Source: Gammaproteobacteria bacterium (GTDB lineage Bacteria > Pseudomonadota > Gammaproteobacteria > PS1 > Pseudothioglobaceae). Taken from it: a stretch of DNA of 15,714 nucleotides. The notes below the pieces were generated by a model that searched no databases, was not told where the DNA came from, and saw nothing but the letters and a program-made list of their open reading frames with translations. The DNA lies in NCBI GenBank assembly GCA_029937335.1, contig JAPYQD010000007.1, positions 1 to 15,714 on the forward strand, given 5' to 3'. Both the position numbers and the translations under genes were made by a program. Every line of letters begins with the position of its first letter. Positions within the stretch are counted from its first letter, which is position 1. Below, piece after piece: positions 1 to 7,596 of the stretch.

Positions 1-2
1 AA

Positions 3-632
3 ATGTTTGAGCTGCAACAAAAGCTCAATGATGCCACCAACGGTCTAATCTGGACAGAAGGTGCAACTAAAGATGGCCGTCAAATTTCATGGCTTCGCTG
101 TATCTATATGGAAGCTGCCGAGGCGATTGACTCGTTTAACTGGAAGCATTGGAAAGATATCGATGGCCAGCCAGATTTAGATAATGCTAAAGTTGAATTG
201 GTTGATATTTGGCATTTTATTATGTCTGAAGCTATTCACTTTGGCGATACAGGTTTTGCTGAGGCCTATGAAAATATGGAACCTGAACGTGAAATAAACC
301 CAGAGCTCATGGTGGAGATTTTAGAAAAAATGGTGGCTGCTGCCGCAGGTGCTAATGTGGATAAATCACAAAATGCTTTGTATGAAATCACCGGTATATT
401 CTTTAAGGCTTTAGCCAACATGAGTATGGATGTGCCAGAGCTCTACAAACGCTATCTTGTTAAGAATCAACTGAATACTTTTAGACAAGATCATGGTTAT
501 AAAGAAGGAACTTATGTCAAGATTTGGGATGCAGTTGAAGACAATGTGGTTGCCTTTAATATCATGGATGAACACCCTGATTTGACCCCTGAACAATTAT
601 ACAAAAAGTTAGAGGCAGAGTACAAACCATAA
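3..632 (+). CDS. dimeric (all-alpha) dUTP diphosphatase
   Basis: Hydrolyses dUTP to dUMP and pyrophosphate, which keeps uracil out of DNA and supplies dUMP for thymidylate synthesis; cytosolic, Mg-dependent. The 209-residue protein shows the all-alpha NTP pyrophosphatase metal motif: E37 and E40 in MEAAE, then E65 and D68 in ELVDIW. It also has the dimeric dUTPase C-terminal block at about 149-175 (KNQLN, FRQDHGY, KEGTY, then W175). The start of the protein (QQKLNDATNGLIW) and the ISWLRCIYME stretch strongly resemble Campylobacter/trypanosomatid dimeric dUTPases (family dUTPase_2). This is not the trimeric beta-barrel Dut usual in gammaproteobacteria. The ATG is the third base of the window, so no ribosome site is visible and a slightly longer N-terminus outside the window cannot be excluded. 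moxR follows after a few bases, so the two are probably cotranscribed. Confidence 0.9.
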   Translation: MFELQQKLNDATNGLIWTEGATKDGRQISWLRCIYMEAAEAIDSFNWKHWKDIDGQPDLDNAKVELVDIWHFIMSEAIHFGDTGFAEAYENMEPEREINPELMVEILEKMVAAAAGANVDKSQNALYEITGIFFKALANMSMDVPELYKRYLVKNQLNTFRQDHGYKEGTYVKIWDAVEDNVVAFNIMDEHPDLTPEQLYKKLEAEYKP

Positions 633-649
633 GGCTATAATTCTTGCTT

Positions 650-1588
650 ATGATTGACACAATAAAAGCTGAAATTCAAAAAGTTATTATCGGTCAAGAG
701 AACTTGGTCGATAACTTATTAATAGGTTTAATCGCTGGCGGACATATCTTGGTAGAGAGTGTGCCAGGATTAGCAAAAACCACCGCAATTAATACATTGG
801 CTAAAGCCCTGGGCATTGATTTTAAGCGGATTCAATTTACCCCTGACTTGTTACCCAGTGATTTAACAGGCTCACAAATCTACAACCCAAAAAGTGGCGA
901 ATTTAGTATTAAACAAGGGCCGATTTTTACCAACTTATTATTAGCAGATGAAATTAACCGTTCACCTGCGAAGGTGCAATCAGCGTTACTCGAGGTAATG
1001 GCTGAGAAGCAAGTAACCATTGCTAACGAGAGTTTTAAAATCGATGGGCCTTTTTTGGTGATGGCAACACAAAATCCAGTAGAACAAGAAGGAACCTACC
1101 AATTGCCAGAAGCGCAACTTGATCGTTTTATGCTGAAAACCGTACTGGATTACAACACCATAGATGAAGAGTTAGAGGTGGTTAACCGAGTAGCTGTTAG
1201 TGGGTTTGACGCAGTGAACCAAGTAGCTAACATGGATGATATAGAAGAGCTTCGCTCTAATTTCAAACAAGTTCATATGGATGAAGCTGTTAAGCAATAC
1301 ATACTCAAAATTATCTTTGCGACACGCTATCCACAAAAATATGGTTTAAGCGAAATACAAGATTTGATTGACTTTGGTGCTAGCCCCAGAGGTAGTATCG
1401 ATTTATTCAAAGCTAGCTGCGCTAAGGCACTGATACGAGGCAATGATTTTGCAACACCGCTTGATGTTGCTAGTGTGGTGACAGAGGTCTTACAACATCG
1501 TATTGTGCTGAGCTATCAAGCGCAGGCAGATAATATTAGCGCACAATCAATTATCCAAAAGATACTCAAGGTGATAAAAGCGCCGTAA
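650..1588 (+). CDS. moxR: MoxR-family AAA+ ATPase (Bat operon)
   Basis: Cytosolic AAA+ ATPase, thought to act as a chaperone that remodels or activates VWA-domain partners encoded beside it. Counting from the ATG at 650 (312 residues): Walker A VPGLAKTT at 38-45, Walker B with D100-E101, sensor 1 ATQNP near 140-143, arginine finger in LPEAQLDRF (R159), and sensor 2 SPR at 245-247. Domain order and length fit MoxR. A TTG at 644 gives two more residues; an AAGG at 631-634, overlapping the stop of the dUTPase gene, is 9 bases from the TTG and 15 from the ATG, so the start is open. DUF58, DUF4381-like, batA, batB, TPR and batD genes follow at once, the standard proteobacterial MoxR/Bat order. The exact substrate is unknown in this family. 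Confidence 0.93.
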   Translation: MIDTIKAEIQKVIIGQENLVDNLLIGLIAGGHILVESVPGLAKTTAINTLAKALGIDFKRIQFTPDLLPSDLTGSQIYNPKSGEFSIKQGPIFTNLLLADEINRSPAKVQSALLEVMAEKQVTIANESFKIDGPFLVMATQNPVEQEGTYQLPEAQLDRFMLKTVLDYNTIDEELEVVNRVAVSGFDAVNQVANMDDIEELRSNFKQVHMDEAVKQYILKIIFATRYPQKYGLSEIQDLIDFGASPRGSIDLFKASCAKALIRGNDFATPLDVASVVTEVLQHRIVLSYQAQADNISAQSIIQKILKVIKAP

Positions 1589-1596
1589 ACATTGCC

Positions 1597-2409
1597 ATGC
1601 TAGCTCAAGAGATACTATTACGCGCTAAGAAGAATGTTTTCACCAACAAATCGGCCGGGGAATTATCAAAAATACGTGGAGAGGGGTTAGATTTTTGTGA
1701 AATTCGCCCGTACGAGCCAGGTGATGATATTCGTAAAATTAACTTCACTGCCAGTGGTAAAACCGGCGAGCTACAAACCAATATCTTTAACGAAAATAAA
1801 CAAATCAATGTAGTGATTTGTATTATGTTGTCAAGCAGTTTGCACTTTGGTAGTCAGTGTTTAAAAAGTGAAACAATCGCTCAAATTATTGCTTTATTGG
1901 GCTGTTCATCCATCAAGCAACACAATCAAACACAGTTGTTATTCTTTTCAAAAAATGAACAACAGCTGTTTCGTTTTAATAATACGAGTGACGTGCTTCA
2001 TGCGATTGAAGCCATACTATCGTGGGATTTGTTAAAAACAAAGCCTGACTTTCAAGCACTTAATGATTATCTACTACAACAGAAAAAATCATTGGTATTT
2101 GTTATTGGTGATTTTTATCAACAGGATGATTACTCCCTGATTGCTCACAAGAATCAAATCAATGCTTTGGTAGTGCGTGATAGGCTGGAAGAAATGCCAA
2201 ATTTTGCCACAGAGTTAGATCTAGTCAATGCAGAAGATGGCAACACCATTGAAGCCAGTATGAATAAAAAATTAGCGAAAAAGTACCAAACAAAGCTAAA
2301 CGCTCAGGACGACAAGCTGTTTTCTCATTTTGCCAAACATGGTATCAATGTTGGCAAACTTTACACCAGTGATGACGCCTTTATCAAGTTGTCTCAAATT
2401 CTACGCTGA
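1597..2409 (+). CDS. DUF58 domain protein of the MoxR/Bat cluster
   Basis: 270-residue member of the DUF58 family, almost always encoded next to MoxR and presumed to be its partner. The family signature is clear: G28-EG-LDF with EIRPYEPGDD at 35-44 and R46, then a VWA-like fold. At the place where DUF58 proteins normally have a D-x-S-x-S metal-binding (MIDAS) motif, this one reads MLSSSL at 77-82, so the leading aspartate is replaced by methionine. HFGS right after it confirms the alignment. No signal peptide or convincing membrane segment is seen, so it is probably cytosolic. The gap to moxR is 8 bases. Its TGA overlaps the ATG of the next gene (TGATG), which suggests coupled translation. 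The family assignment is secure; the biochemical role is not known. Confidence 0.88.
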   Translation: MLAQEILLRAKKNVFTNKSAGELSKIRGEGLDFCEIRPYEPGDDIRKINFTASGKTGELQTNIFNENKQINVVICIMLSSSLHFGSQCLKSETIAQIIALLGCSSIKQHNQTQLLFFSKNEQQLFRFNNTSDVLHAIEAILSWDLLKTKPDFQALNDYLLQQKKSLVFVIGDFYQQDDYSLIAHKNQINALVVRDRLEEMPNFATELDLVNAEDGNTIEASMNKKLAKKYQTKLNAQDDKLFSHFAKHGINVGKLYTSDDAFIKLSQILR

Positions 2410-2765
2410 TGAGTAATTTAAAAGACATTAAGCCCATTGTTAGCATTGCAGATGATTCGTTGAGTTATTTGCTTATGGTTATTGCTGTTTTATTAATAGT
2501 TGCCTTTTTTATAAGGCGAATTATTAAATCTAGGAAAAAGAATGACAAGCAAGTGGCTATTGAGAAGCTGCAAAAACTTGATTTTTCTGAGAGTAAATCG
2601 GTTGCTTATGGTTTTAAAAAATATGCAGAGGTATTATGCAATAGTGATAACAAGGCTCAATTTAAACAAATAAATAATGACTTAGAAAAATATAAATACA
2701 AGAAGTATGTAGATGATCTAGACCCAAAATTGATACAACAAATCAAGAGCTTTATTCATGTTTAG
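2409..2765 (+). CDS. small membrane protein, DUF4381-like
   Basis: 118 residues with one strong membrane segment at about 20-38, followed at once by the basic stretch RRIIKSRKK, so the C-terminal domain should be cytoplasmic. The N-terminal LKDIKPIVSI recalls the LRDIH-leader of DUF4381 proteins, but the proline/tryptophan-rich motif usual there is absent, so similarity is partial and the call rests largely on position. DUF4381 proteins sit exactly between the DUF58 gene and batA in many proteobacterial Bat clusters. The start overlaps the DUF58 stop by one base and the end overlaps batA by 8 bases, so coupled translation is likely. Presumably a small subunit or anchor for the Bat membrane complex; no catalytic motif is visible. 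Confidence 0.65.
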   Translation: MSNLKDIKPIVSIADDSLSYLLMVIAVLLIVAFFIRRIIKSRKKNDKQVAIEKLQKLDFSESKSVAYGFKKYAEVLCNSDNKAQFKQINNDLEKYKYKKYVDDLDPKLIQQIKSFIHV

Positions 2766-3651
2766 CTTTGAATACCCTTATGTTTTATTACTGCTTGTCT
2801 TGGTGGTGGTGTGTGTTGTGTTTTGCAAAGAGAAAAAGCGTGCCATTTATTTCCCCCACACTGAATTATTAACCAGTCTAGTAAAATCCAAACAAATACT
2901 GCTTAATACGCTTAGAGTGCTTATTCTTGGCCTATTAGTCGTTGGGCTTTCAAGTCCAATCAAAACCGAACAAATCATACTAGACAACACCAAGGGTTAT
3001 GAAATTTCCCTAATTTTAGATGCATCTGGCTCTATGCTGCGTTTTGATAAATTTAAAATTGTTAAAGAAATCATGGTTGATTTTATTTCAAAGCGTAAAA
3101 CTGATAAATTAGCATTGAGTGTTTTTGCAGATTTTGCTTATACGGTTGTACCCCTTACCTATGACAAGGAAAGTGTTATAAAAATGCTGGATAATATCGA
3201 AATTGGTGTTGCTGGCAGGCGAAAAACTGCGCTGTATGAGGCTTTATTTTTAAGCTCGAAACTGTTTAATAATTCTAAGTCAAAAGAAAGAATTGCTATT
3301 TTGCTTACTGATGGCAAGGACAATACTGACAGTGTGCCACTTGATATGGCGCTTGAGCGCGCCAAAGATAACAAAATTAAAGTTTACACCGTTGCTGTTG
3401 GCGACAAAAGAGACTACAACGCACAGGTATTAAAATACATTGCAAATAGCACGGGTGCTAAATTCTTCTCGGCCAACAGTCGTGAAAGTATTCAAAATAT
3501 TTATAAGCAAATTAATCAGCTAGAAAAAAGCAAAATAAATATTAGCAAATACGATAAAAAAACTTATTATTTTCATTACCCACTAGGCCTAGCATTAGTG
3601 CTTTTATTGATTTATTTTTGGCGGAAAAACACATGGGTTTTGAACAAGTAG
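2758..3651 (+). CDS. batA: BatA-like VWA-domain membrane protein
   Basis: 297-residue membrane protein with a von Willebrand A domain, one of the paired VWA subunits of the Bat (Bacteroides aerotolerance) type cluster. Predicted membrane helices lie at about 7-22, 47-64 and near the C-terminus (about 273-289, before WRKN). The VWA domain between them has an intact MIDAS: D88-A-S90-G-S92, T157 in RRKTALYEAL, and D185 in LLTDGKDN, so metal-dependent ligand binding is likely. It overlaps the upstream small membrane gene by 8 bases and the downstream batB by 19 bases. In the family, MoxR is believed to act on such VWA proteins. Roles reported elsewhere range from oxidative-stress tolerance to envelope integrity, and none can be assigned from this sequence. 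Confidence 0.9.
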   Translation: MFSFEYPYVLLLLVLVVVCVVFCKEKKRAIYFPHTELLTSLVKSKQILLNTLRVLILGLLVVGLSSPIKTEQIILDNTKGYEISLILDASGSMLRFDKFKIVKEIMVDFISKRKTDKLALSVFADFAYTVVPLTYDKESVIKMLDNIEIGVAGRRKTALYEALFLSSKLFNNSKSKERIAILLTDGKDNTDSVPLDMALERAKDNKIKVYTVAVGDKRDYNAQVLKYIANSTGAKFFSANSRESIQNIYKQINQLEKSKINISKYDKKTYYFHYPLGLALVLLLIYFWRKNTWVLNK

Positions 3652-4583
3652 AACTACTCTATCTAACCATTCCAGTGGTTATGCTGTGGTTTTTTATTCA
3701 CAGCAAGAATAAAAGCATTGAGGCTTTATTTTCAGCTGAAGTGTTGGAAAAAATCAGCCTCAATAACCACAAGATATCAACCAAGGTGCGCCTTAGATTA
3801 TTACTATTAGGCATGATATTCATTCTAATTGCACTTAGCAAGCCAATACTTGTCAGTGGTGAAATAAAGGTAAATAAACGTCTGAGTGATTTGGTGGTGG
3901 CGATTGATATGTCAAAATCAATGCTAGCTAATGACATCTACCCTAATCGGTTTGAGTTTGCAAAAAATAAATTACTGAATAGTTTTGATGGCATTAAAAA
4001 CACACGTATTGCAATTTTAGGATTTGCCAATCAAGCCTTTTTAATTTCTCCCTTAACAGATGATTTAAGCAGCCTTAAATTCTTAATAAAAAATCTTTAC
4101 TTAGACAGTATCAGTCTAACAGGAACCAACATACTTAATATTTTACAATCATCCAACGATCTGTTTGGTGGTGCTTTAAACAAGCAATTATTATTGTTAA
4201 CCGATGGTGGTGACAACGATAACTTTGATAAAGAAATTGATTATGCAAACGAACACAACATTCAGATTTTTATATTTGATATTGCCAGTGAGCGGGGTAG
4301 TAGTATTCAAACCGAAGAGGGTGCTTTGGAAGATGCATATGGAAACCTTGTGATTGTTAAAGAGAATCCAAACATTGTAAATCTGGCCAATCAAACGCAA
4401 GGAAGGTATTTGAAATATTCATTAAATAACGATGATTTATCAAAATTTATTAATGCCTTTAAAAAACTTAGTAGCAGTAAGAACACCAGTATTATTCAAA
4501 AGCAGCAACTGTTTTATTACCCATTGATGTTTGCCTTGGTCTTGTTATTTTTTGCATTCTTTTCATTACCAAAAAAGTCATGA
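3633..4583 (+). CDS. batB: BatB-like VWA-domain membrane protein
   Basis: Second VWA membrane protein, 316 residues from the ATG at 3633. That start is chosen over a TTG at 3618 because GGCGGA with a GGA core at 3623-3625 lies 7 bases before the ATG, and because the protein then begins like other BatB proteins. Membrane helices at about 8-22, 54-70 and near the C-terminus (about 292-310). MIDAS intact: D92-M-S94-K-S96, T165 in TGTNI, D191 in LLTDGGDN. The stretch after the MIDAS (MLANDIYPNRFEFAK) is the typical BatB continuation and separates it from BatA. It overlaps batA by 19 bases and the TPR gene by 4 (ATGA). In many proteobacteria BatB carries C-terminal TPRs; here the TPR part is a separate gene. 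Confidence 0.9.
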   Translation: MGFEQVELLYLTIPVVMLWFFIHSKNKSIEALFSAEVLEKISLNNHKISTKVRLRLLLLGMIFILIALSKPILVSGEIKVNKRLSDLVVAIDMSKSMLANDIYPNRFEFAKNKLLNSFDGIKNTRIAILGFANQAFLISPLTDDLSSLKFLIKNLYLDSISLTGTNILNILQSSNDLFGGALNKQLLLLTDGGDNDNFDKEIDYANEHNIQIFIFDIASERGSSIQTEEGALEDAYGNLVIVKENPNIVNLANQTQGRYLKYSLNNDDLSKFINAFKKLSSSKNTSIIQKQQLFYYPLMFALVLLFFAFFSLPKKS

Positions 4584-5173
4584 AACTTATACTTTTATTG
4601 CTTTTTTCAGTTAATGTACAAGCAGGATTGTTTGATTTTGTTAGTATTTATCAAGCTAATAAAGCCTATGAAAATAAGGATTATCAGCTAGCTGCAGAAA
4701 AATTCGATGATATTAACAATGACGCTGCGCGTTTAAACCAGGCAAACAGCTTATACAAACAAGGCTTGTATAAACAAGCATTGAAAAAATACCAAAGTGT
4801 TAAGCGAGAAGACTTAGCCTTTGATCGTTTGTATAATTCTGGTAATGCCTATGCCAAATCGGGCAAAATTAACGAAGCAATTGACAGCTATGAGAAGGCA
4901 TTAAAATTACAAAAAGATAAGGATGCGCTGTTTAACCTAGAGCTACTCAAGAAACAAAAAAGACGGAAAATAACAGACACAAAACAGAAAAATAAAAAAC
5001 ACAGAAAGCAAAAAAATAAGAAAAAGAAAAAATCTAAAAGTAAACAACAGCAAAGAGAGAAGCTCAACAAAATTAAACAGCAGCGATGGGAAAAAGCGCT
5101 AAATAAAAAACTTAGAACCTTGATGATTCCACTGACTAAACCACAAAATGATAATGAACAAAATCCTTGGTAA
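4580..5173 (+). CDS. secreted TPR protein of the Bat cluster with lysine-rich tail
   Basis: 197 residues. A short signal peptide (about 1-15, cleavage likely after VQA) directs it to the periplasm. Tetratricopeptide-like repeats cover about 23-113; the clearest is at about 84-113 (YNSGNAYAKSGKINEAIDSY). Residues 124-169 are extraordinarily basic: 25 of the 46 are Lys or Arg, with almost no acidic residues. The C-terminus has a conserved-looking W170-EKAL stretch and ends in NPW, as I recall for TPR partners of Bat systems. It corresponds to BatC/BatE-type TPR proteins or to the TPR half of TPR-fused BatB. It probably scaffolds the periplasmic side of the VWA complex. The start overlaps the batB stop (ATGA), and its end overlaps batD by about 20 bases. 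Confidence 0.8.
   Translation: MKLILLLLFSVNVQAGLFDFVSIYQANKAYENKDYQLAAEKFDDINNDAARLNQANSLYKQGLYKQALKKYQSVKREDLAFDRLYNSGNAYAKSGKINEAIDSYEKALKLQKDKDALFNLELLKKQKRRKITDTKQKNKKHRKQKNKKKKKSKSKQQQREKLNKIKQQRWEKALNKKLRTLMIPLTKPQNDNEQNPW
5010..5032 (+). repeat. adenine-rich low-complexity tract in the TPR gene
   Basis: Runs of 7, 5 and 6 adenines (5010-5016, 5021-5025, 5027-5032) lie inside the lysine-rich part of the TPR protein. Single-base insertions or deletions are likely here in replication or in sequencing. A one-base backward shift at the first run would meet TAA at 5017, cutting off the basic tail. There is no sign that such shifting is used. Confidence 0.6.
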
Positions 5174-6575
5174 TTTACTCTTTTTAATGAGTGCACCAAT
5201 TTTTGCACTGAGCACGGCAAGTGTTAATCAAACTTGGTTTTATCCGGGCGATCAAATCATCCTAACTTTGAGCTCTGATGGTGACAAAGTTAGCTTTCCT
5301 TCTCTAAGTAATATTTCAGGGAACCCTGTTTTATATACCAGTAATTCGCAGAAAATTAGCATTGTCAATAACAAGAATTCTAAACAAAGCAGCAAGTCAT
5401 ATATTTTTAAACCCGCTAAAAGTTTAAACATTCCAGCTTATACACTGATGGTGGATGGAGATAAGCAAAGCACTCGAGCAATTGAAATAACGCTAAAAAA
5501 TCCATCGCAAGCTAAGGCAGGTGATGACTATATTTTACAAATTGAAGCTGATAAACAAACGTTTTTCTTGGGTGATGAAATCAATCTAAAGGTAATCTTT
5601 AAAGAAAAAAAATCACTCACATCCAATAGTCCGGTTAACATCGCCATGCCAGAGGTGAAAGATTTGTTGTTTATAAAAAATCAAAAATCCACTCAAAGCA
5701 CTGATGACAATTACAACATTCACACACTTAGTTATCGACTGAGTGCTGATAATTTTGGCACGTTTAACATCCCAAGTGCAGTGGCTAGTATTGGCAATCA
5801 AAATAATAATATATTTGGTAATTTTTCGACTGCCAAAATAAAAAAAATCCACTCAAACCCATTAACATTAACTGTCAAACCTTTGCCAGATGCATTAAGG
5901 ATTTTTGGTGATTTCAATATTAAAGCCAGCATTGACAAAACCCAAGCTACACAAGGAAAGGCCGTTAATTTAACGGTTACGATTCATGGCAAGGGTAATT
6001 TTGAAGATATCCAGAAGTTTAGCCTTGATATTGAAGGGGCAACTATTTACAGTGATGAGGCCGAGTTTAGCTACAATCAATGGCAGCAAAAATTCGCCAT
6101 TGTTGGCGGGCAGAATTTTGTGATACCCAGTTTTGAGTTTGACTACTTTGACAAAATAACCCAAAGTAAAAAACGCATTGCAACTAAGCCGATCAGTATT
6201 CAAATTAAAAGTAAAAAAGGTGTGCAAAAGCCAATCAAAAAAACGGATAAAAAGCCGTCAAACATTAATGACAATGCGCCAACTAACAATTTAAAATACT
6301 ACTACCTATTATTAGGTGTCGTCATTGGTGCTTTCATTAGTATTTTGTTTGTTGTGCTTAAAAATAAACAACCAAATACAGACAGAAGTTTAGTCAACCA
6401 AATCAAACTTGCTAGGGGTGATAAAGCTTTGTTTGATTTGCTATTGCCACTTAATATGCTTAGTTTGGAAGCTATATTGCAACAATTAGAGGCTAATATT
6501 TATAAAAATGCCCAACATAAAATTAGAAAAAAGGACATTATTAATGCCATCAAATTTGAACATAAAATTAACTGA
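5154..6575 (+). CDS. batD: BatD family protein
   Basis: Large periplasmic subunit of the Bat cluster, anchored by a C-terminal helix. From the ATG at 5154 it has 473 residues; an ATG two codons earlier (5148) is also possible. An N-terminal signal peptide (about 1-18) ends at IFALS. Beta-rich repeats follow, each opening with a phrase such as TWFYPGDQIILTL or TFFLGDEINLKV. The region from ALRIFGDF through GKGNF to VIPSFEFDYFD matches the BatD (DUF/oxygen-tolerance) pattern I know. A membrane helix lies at about 382-402, then a 68-residue cytosolic tail. Translation probably depends on coupling, since the start lies within the end of the TPR gene and no good ribosome site is seen. Its end overlaps selD by 32 bases. 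Confidence 0.87.
   Translation: MNKILGNLLFLMSAPIFALSTASVNQTWFYPGDQIILTLSSDGDKVSFPSLSNISGNPVLYTSNSQKISIVNNKNSKQSSKSYIFKPAKSLNIPAYTLMVDGDKQSTRAIEITLKNPSQAKAGDDYILQIEADKQTFFLGDEINLKVIFKEKKSLTSNSPVNIAMPEVKDLLFIKNQKSTQSTDDNYNIHTLSYRLSADNFGTFNIPSAVASIGNQNNNIFGNFSTAKIKKIHSNPLTLTVKPLPDALRIFGDFNIKASIDKTQATQGKAVNLTVTIHGKGNFEDIQKFSLDIEGATIYSDEAEFSYNQWQQKFAIVGGQNFVIPSFEFDYFDKITQSKKRIATKPISIQIKSKKGVQKPIKKTDKKPSNINDNAPTNNLKYYYLLLGVVIGAFISILFVVLKNKQPNTDRSLVNQIKLARGDKALFDLLLPLNMLSLEAILQQLEANIYKNAQHKIRKKDIINAIKFEHKIN
6531..6535 (+). promoter_or_regulatory. ribosome binding site of selD
   Basis: AAGGA lies 8 bases before the ATG at 6544 and inside the end of batD. It decides the selD start against the in-frame ATG at 6508, which has no such site and would add 12 residues absent from known SelD proteins. 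Confidence 0.75.
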
Positions 6576-7596
6576 ATATAGTCATGGTCAGGGCTGTGGT
6601 TGTAAGATTTCCCCTAAAGTTTTAGACACAATTTTAAGTTCGTCTATTGAAGAAATAGTTGACCCTAATTTACTGGTGGGCAATCATTCGCGCGATGACG
6701 CTGCGGTGTATGATCTTGGTAATGGTGAGGCGGTAATTAGTACCACTGATTTCTTTATGCCTATTGTCGATGATCCTTTTACCTTTGGGCGTATCGCTGC
6801 CACCAATGCCATTAGTGATATTTACGCTATGGGTGGCACCCCTTTAATGGCAATTGCTATTTTTGGTTGGCCACTGGATAAACTACCCCCTGAAGTGGGG
6901 CGGCAAGTGATTGAAGGTGGACGTAGCGTATGCCAAGAAGCGGGGATGATGCTGGCTGGCGGACATAGTATTGATTCTCCTGAGCCAATTTTTGGCTTGG
7001 CCGTTACAGGGCGAGTAAAAATTGAGCATCTAAAAGAAAATTCAAAAGCTCAAGTGGGTGATCAAATTTATCTCACTAAGCCTTTGGGTATTGGTATTTT
7101 AACCACTGCACAAAAGCAAAAGAAAATCACCAAAGAAGATGAGACTCGCGCCATTAATACTATGTGCCAACTCAATGATATTGGCTGTAAATTAGCAACC
7201 ATTGATGGGATAAATGCAATGACTGATGTCACTGGTTTTGGCTTGGGCGGGCATTTATCTGAAGTTTGTTTAGGTTCTAATGTCGCAGCAGTGATCGACT
7301 ACAATAAAGTACCAATATTACCGAACATTAAAGACTACCTAGCGAATGGTTGCTCACCGGGTGGAGCACAACGTAATTTTGACAGCTATGGTCATAACTT
7401 AAGCCCAATGAGTTCTGAAGTGCAATCGATTATTTGCGACCCTCAAACCAGCGGTGGACTATTAATTATGGTTTCAGGCTCTGCGCAAGTGGCATTTAAT
7501 GAGATGATGACAGAAGCAGGATTCGACCTAGAAAAAATTGGCGAAATTATTAAACTTGATAACGACAAACCCTTAGTGCAAATCAATGTCGAGTGA
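6544..7596 (+). CDS. selD: selenide, water dikinase (selenophosphate synthetase)
   Basis: Makes selenophosphate from selenide and ATP (giving AMP and phosphate), the selenium donor for MnmH and, where present, selenocysteine synthesis; cytosolic. 350 residues, against 347 in E. coli, and similar along its whole length: YSHGQGCGCKISPK at the start, with catalytic Cys18 and Lys21 matching E. coli Cys17 and Lys20, then RDDAAVYDLGNG, STTDFFMPIVD, AGGHSID, MTDVTGFGLGGH and CDPQTSGG. The nucleophile codon is TGT, so this is the cysteine form and not a selenoprotein with TGA. It overlaps batD (32 bases) and mnmH (11 bases), so its expression is tied to both. Its neighbour mnmH is the evident user of the product. 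Confidence 0.97.
   Translation: MPSNLNIKLTEYSHGQGCGCKISPKVLDTILSSSIEEIVDPNLLVGNHSRDDAAVYDLGNGEAVISTTDFFMPIVDDPFTFGRIAATNAISDIYAMGGTPLMAIAIFGWPLDKLPPEVGRQVIEGGRSVCQEAGMMLAGGHSIDSPEPIFGLAVTGRVKIEHLKENSKAQVGDQIYLTKPLGIGILTTAQKQKKITKEDETRAINTMCQLNDIGCKLATIDGINAMTDVTGFGLGGHLSEVCLGSNVAAVIDYNKVPILPNIKDYLANGCSPGGAQRNFDSYGHNLSPMSSEVQSIICDPQTSGGLLIMVSGSAQVAFNEMMTEAGFDLEKIGEIIKLDNDKPLVQINVE

Noticed and set aside
4888..5220. Minus-strand frame of 110 codons rich in Phe, Leu, Cys and Ser, looking like a membrane protein
   Set aside because: The composition is just the antisense reading of the lysine-rich, adenine-rich tail of the TPR gene.
5683..5857. 15-base exact direct repeat AAAAATCCACTCAAA at 5683-5697 and 5843-5857 in batD
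   Set aside because: The copies are 160 bases apart and read in different frames, so they encode different residues. With no further extension, chance in AT-rich coding DNA is the simplest reading.
6508..6543. N-terminal extension of SelD from the ATG at 6508
   Set aside because: It adds 12 residues not found in SelD proteins, has no ribosome site, and is entirely within the end of batD; the ATG at 6544 has a good AAGGA.
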